A DNA stretch of 45,937 nt from Sulfurimonadaceae bacterium (GTDB taxonomy: Bacteria > Campylobacterota > Campylobacteria > Campylobacterales > Sulfurimonadaceae): positions 1-45,937 of the forward strand of contig JADGDM010000017.1 in assembly GCA_016744905.1 (NCBI GenBank), read 5' to 3'. A model generated the notes under the pieces. The model ran no database searches. It was not told where the DNA came from and saw nothing but the letters and a program-made list of their open reading frames with translations. The translations under genes and the position numbers were made by a program. This document shows positions 43,055-45,937 of this stretch, one piece after another; positions within the stretch are counted from its first letter, which is position 1, and each line of letters begins with the position of its first letter.

Positions 43055-44648
43055 ATGATTTAGGGTCTTCTATAAATTTTGGTTGAGGTTCATCAATATA
43101 AAAGCCTTGTGAATAGTCTATTCCAATAGATTTTACCTTGGCTAAAACAGTACTTGAGTGCACATATTCTGCGATGGTTTGTATCCCTAAACGTTTTGCA
43201 AATGAGACGATAGTCTCAACAACGATTTCAGCATTCATATCCGTGTCTATATCTTGGATTAGTGATCCATCGATTTTTAGAAAATCGACACGTATTTTAC
43301 TTAAATATGAAAAATTTGAAAAACCACTACCAAAATCATCAATGGCGATTTTAGCACCATAGCGACGGACTTCTGTGATAAATTGACTGACTTTTTGATA
43401 ATCTTCTATATGCTCAGACTCTAAAAGCTCAAATATAACACGAGATGAGGCATTTGAGTTTTGTAATTTATTAATGATATAGTGATAAATTTCTTCATTC
43501 ATAATATCATCAATAGAGAGGTTGATAGAAAATTGACTTAAGTGATTTTCAAAAACTTCAAAAGATTTTTCAATGATAGTTTTAGTAACTTGGTTATACA
43601 CTTTAATGGTTTTTGTAATAGGGAGAAATTGATTGGGTGCGATGATATTTTGATCTGCATCAATCAGACGAGAGAGACACTCATACTTAGTTATCTTACC
43701 CGTTTTATTAGAGATGATGGGTTGAAAATAGGGGACAATCCCTGAGTTTTCTATGGCATTACGAATTTTTGTAGAGATCTTGAGATTGTTTTCATACGCT
43801 TGGCGAAACTGCATTTGATCTTCATAAATCCAAAAGGCAAGACGCATAGACTTTGCGTATTGCAAGGCATAACTGACCTTAGAAAAAATATCGTTTTGGG
43901 TACTACTTGATGAAGAGGCAAGGGTGACATCGAGATAGATATCATTGTCAAGATAGTTGTATTTAAGATTTTTAAAGTTAGATGAGAAGTCATGTAAAAA
44001 ACTCTCTAAGATATAAAAATCAAGCTTCTCTTCAAGTAAAATTGCGAAGTCGGCACCGGAGGTTTTATAGAGTGTCGTTCCTTCTTTAAGTAGTGCTTTT
44101 ATAGTGACAGTCAGTTTTTCCAGAAGATAGTCACCTACAATAAAACCGTAAAAATCATTAATGATTTTAAAGTTATCTATATGGATAATAATAAAGCTTC
44201 TATCTTCATTTTCTTGTAGGGCATTTCTCAGCTGGTAGTGATTTGGAAGTTGTGTAAGCGAATCTGTAAAAAAACGACGAATAAGTTCACGCTTTGACTC
44301 ACTGAGGTGTATATCTAACTCTTTTACATGTTTGAGTTGATCATGAAGCAAGGCACTAGATATATGTAGCGCATCATTAGGAAAATGATGAATAAAATCA
44401 TCATTGTACGTGAACATACTTACTTCAGTTGGTGCATTTTTAGTATTTGGAATTTTAAATATATCTATTTCTACAAAGGATTTTTGGAGTTCATTTTCAA
44501 GGTTGTGCACTAAAACAGTGTTATGTAAATAGGAAGCGATGTGGATTAAAATGTGTTTTTTTGCAACAGCTTTAATTCTGTCGAGCACACTATAGACTTC
44601 ATTAGAAGAAGTAAGCTCGAATTGATAGCTGTCGTAGTTGTATTCCAT
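43047..44648 (-). CDS. Degenerate-GGDEF/EAL protein (c-di-GMP phosphodiesterase candidate)
   Basis: This 533-residue soluble protein has an N-terminal sensor-like region (about 1-130), a GGDEF-type domain with the degenerate motif SGADF at 197-201, and an EAL domain beginning with E323-C-L. The metal-binding IDDFGSGFSNF and KIDGSLI are kept. Loss of GGDEF residues argues against cyclase activity; the EAL glutamate and DD pair suggest it could still hydrolyse c-di-GMP. A -10 within a 15-bp palindrome at 44686-44700 precedes it. Confidence 0.88.
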   Translation of the reverse strand: MEYNYDSYQFELTSSNEVYSVLDRIKAVAKKHILIHIASYLHNTVLVHNLENELQKSFVEIDIFKIPNTKNAPTEVSMFTYNDDFIHHFPNDALHISSALLHDQLKHVKELDIHLSESKRELIRRFFTDSLTQLPNHYQLRNALQENEDRSFIIIHIDNFKIINDFYGFIVGDYLLEKLTVTIKALLKEGTTLYKTSGADFAILLEEKLDFYILESFLHDFSSNFKNLKYNYLDNDIYLDVTLASSSSSTQNDIFSKVSYALQYAKSMRLAFWIYEDQMQFRQAYENNLKISTKIRNAIENSGIVPYFQPIISNKTGKITKYECLSRLIDADQNIIAPNQFLPITKTIKVYNQVTKTIIEKSFEVFENHLSQFSINLSIDDIMNEEIYHYIINKLQNSNASSRVIFELLESEHIEDYQKVSQFITEVRRYGAKIAIDDFGSGFSNFSYLSKIRVDFLKIDGSLIQDIDTDMNAEIVVETIVSFAKRLGIQTIAEYVHSSTVLAKVKSIGIDYSQGFYIDEPQPKFIEDPKSFE

Positions 44649-44685
44649 AGTCTGCTCTACCTTAATTTATTTCTAATGTTATTAT

Positions 44686-44700
44686 AACATCTTAGTTAGT
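44686..44700 (-). promoter_or_regulatory. Palindromic -10 region of the EAL gene
   Basis: ATGTTAT-T-ATAACAT is a perfect dyad containing a minus-strand TATAAT (44691-44696), 43 nt before the ATG. A repressor binding here would block the promoter; which one is unknown. Confidence 0.4.
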
Positions 44701-44760
44701 CAACATCGTACTTAGATCAATAAACTTTAATTTTATCACATTTTTGATACGGATTGTATA

Positions 44761-44781
44761 CTTGATTGCTTTTGACTCAAC
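44761..44781 (+). promoter_or_regulatory. HAIR-like operator for HspR
   Basis: CTTGATT-N7-ACTCAAC matches the HAIR consensus CTTGAGT-N7-ACTCAAG at 12 of 14 positions with the right spacing. It lies 8 nt before the -10 (44790-44795) of cbpA-hspR, the expected site for autorepression by HspR. Confidence 0.75.
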
Positions 44782-44789
44782 CTTTTTGC

Positions 44790-44795
44790 TATAAT
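44790..44795 (+). promoter_or_regulatory. -10 box of the cbpA-hspR operon
   Basis: TATAAT directly downstream of the HAIR-like operator and 36 nt before the TTG start at 44832. Confidence 0.5.
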
Positions 44796-44831
44796 TCACT
44801 TAATTATAATTTAAGATATATAGGAAAACAT

Positions 44832-45719
44832 TTGAGTAACAGTTTATATGAGACATTAGATATTGATAAAGGTGCTTCTGAAGCAGAAGTGAAAAAAGCA
44901 TACAGAAGATTGGCGAGAAAGTTTCATCCAGATATAAATAAAGAAGCTGATGCAGAAGAGAAATTTAAAGAAGTAAATGCAGCATATGAAGTACTAAGTG
45001 ATAAGCAAAAACGTGCACAATATGATATGCATGGTGACTCAATGTTTGGTGGTCAAAACTTTCATGATTTTGCGCAGGGTCAAGGACAAGGTGTCGATTT
45101 AGATGATATTTTACGTAATATCTTTGGTCAAGGTGGCGGTGGATTTGGCGGCGGTGCTGGTGGTGGATTCGGCGGTGGTGGATTTGGTGGAGGTGGCTTT
45201 GGTCAACAAGCTCCAGATTTAGATATCGATGCGAATGTAACCGTTCCTTTTTCAGTAGCTATACTTGGTGGAAAACACTCAGTATCTCTACAAGGCGATA
45301 GCTTTGATATTAAGATTCCTGCAGGAATTAAAGATGCTGAAAAGATGCGTGTAAAGGGAAAAGGTCGTTCTCATGGTTCTCAAAAAGGTAATCTGATTTT
45401 ACATATAAAAGTAGCTCCTAGTCCAGAGTATGAGCGTAATGGAGATGACTTGGTGAAAACTATTGATATATCTCTACGTGCAGCACTCTTTGGTGGTAAA
45501 ATAGCAGTAGACACATTAGATAAAGAGATCACACTGAAAGTACCTCAAAATACAAAAAATGAACAACGTTTCCGTGTAAAAGAGATGGGTGCGATGAACC
45601 GTAAAACCTCAGTTAGAGGAAATCTATACTTAAAAGCCAATATCGTTTTACCATTGGTTGATGAGTTGGATGAAGAACTGATAAATGTGATGCAAGAGAA
45701 ATTGCCGCAAGGAGAATAA
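44832..45719 (+). CDS. cbpA: DnaJ-family co-chaperone CbpA
   Basis: This protein of 295 residues (from TTG 44832, with AGGA 6 nt upstream) is a Hsp40 co-chaperone. The J-domain at 1-70 has [14 protein letters not shown] with the HPD motif. A Gly/Phe-rich region follows (about 75-135, repeated GGGGFGG units). The substrate-binding C-terminal domains complete it. There is no CxxCxGxG zinc centre, so it is CbpA-like rather than DnaJ. The open frame reaches back to 44766, but those codons lie on the operator and promoter. hspR follows 2 nt after the stop. Confidence 0.94.
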   Translation: MSNSLYETLDIDKGASEAEVKKAYRRLARKFHPDINKEADAEEKFKEVNAAYEVLSDKQKRAQYDMHGDSMFGGQNFHDFAQGQGQGVDLDDILRNIFGQGGGGFGGGAGGGFGGGGFGGGGFGQQAPDLDIDANVTVPFSVAILGGKHSVSLQGDSFDIKIPAGIKDAEKMRVKGKGRSHGSQKGNLILHIKVAPSPEYERNGDDLVKTIDISLRAALFGGKIAVDTLDKEITLKVPQNTKNEQRFRVKEMGAMNRKTSVRGNLYLKANIVLPLVDELDEELINVMQEKLPQGE

Positions 45720-45721
45720 AT

Positions 45722-45937
45722 ATGCATACTTATGATGAACCTGTTTATCTGATTAGTGTTGTTGCTAAAATATTGGATATTCATCCTCAAACACTGCGTC
45801 AATATGAACGTGAGAACTTGATATGTCCATCACGTTCTGGGGGTAGAATTCGTCTCTATTCTCAAAGAGATATTGACAAAATTAAGATGATTTTACGATT
45901 GACTCGTGAGTTGGGTGTTAACTTAGCAGGTGTAGAT
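45722..45937 (+). CDS. hspR: HspR, MerR-family heat-shock repressor (C-terminus cut)
   Basis: The first 72 residues of a MerR-type regulator run to the window edge. The winged-helix DNA-binding segment contains [14 protein letters not shown] and [15 protein letters not shown], characteristic of HspR. It should repress its own operon and other chaperone operons through HAIR sites such as 44761-44781. It is joined to cbpA with 2 nt between, as in Campylobacter. Confidence 0.92.
   Translation, partial: MHTYDEPVYLISVVAKILDIHPQTLRQYERENLICPSRSGGRIRLYSQRDIDKIKMILRLTRELGVNLAGVD

Noticed and set aside
44766-44831. N-terminal extension of cbpA
   Set aside because: It is over the HAIR-like operator and -10 box; the J-domain begins right after TTG 44832.
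45130-45210. GGN-rich low-complexity stretch in cbpA as a DNA repeat
   Set aside because: It encodes the normal Gly/Phe-rich linker of Hsp40 proteins and is not an unusual element.
1-45937. CRISPR arrays, tRNA or rRNA genes, insertion sequences, phage or defence genes
   Set aside because: I looked for regular repeats, cloverleaf-like runs, transposase motifs and defence families and saw none.

Overview
The window looks like a chromosomal segment of a free-living, probably sulfur- or hydrogen-oxidising Campylobacterota (Epsilonproteobacteria), close to Sulfurimonas, Sulfurovum or Sulfuricurvum. The evidence is an AT-rich sequence, TATAAT-type -10 boxes with no clear -35, and gene orders that I recall from Helicobacter and Campylobacter: tal..rplY-pth-lptF/G, fliF-fliG-fliH-dxs, clpS-clpA-aat and cbpA-hspR. 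Genus assignment is inference. No rRNA, tRNA, CRISPR array, insertion sequence or prophage is visible. Coding density is very high and no gene-free gap exceeds about 230 bp.

Layout. (1) 1-10109 is a nitrate and c-di-GMP region: a NarK-type transporter (cut by the window edge) and a large PAS-GGDEF-EAL sensor on the minus strand. Divergent from them are a fused DmsB/DmsC-like electron-transfer subunit, a NasA/NarB-type molybdenum nitrate reductase and a double-receiver diguanylate cyclase. (2) 10116-18402 holds bioD and a divergent O-acetylhomoserine sulfhydrylase, two outer-membrane proteins, an unrecognised beta-helix-like protein, an HI0933-type flavoprotein, and a small membrane protein-yaeQ-DsrE cluster. 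(3) 18633-21770 is the N-degron set clpS-clpA-aat. (4) 21813-24674 encodes small envelope proteins and a DUF3015/DUF4105 pair. (5) 24720-29120 is tal-pilT-rplY-pth and an LptF/LptG permease split by a frameshift. (6) 29186-40465 is a tight ten-gene run, lysA-HAD-pheA-hisC-fliF-fliG-fliH-dxs-yigZ-DUF481, joining amino-acid synthesis, the flagellar base and isoprenoid synthesis. (7) 40462-44648, on the minus strand, has an EI24 membrane protein, a YtfJ-like protein, a second HI0933 flavoprotein and a second EAL protein. (8) 44761-45937 is the cbpA-hspR heat-shock operon with a recognisable HspR (HAIR-like) operator; hspR is cut by the window end.

The most unusual signal is not a gene. The 8-bp palindrome AGCGCGCT occurs 22 times in 46 kb, always inside genes, on the order of a hundred times more than base composition predicts. 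It resembles the highly iterated palindromes of cyanobacteria in behaviour but not in sequence. Other points of interest are the membrane-anchored, cytoplasmic, NasA-like nitrate reductase, the split lptF/G, the unknown beta-helix protein with an N-terminal cysteine cluster, and the DUF3015-DUF4105 pair.
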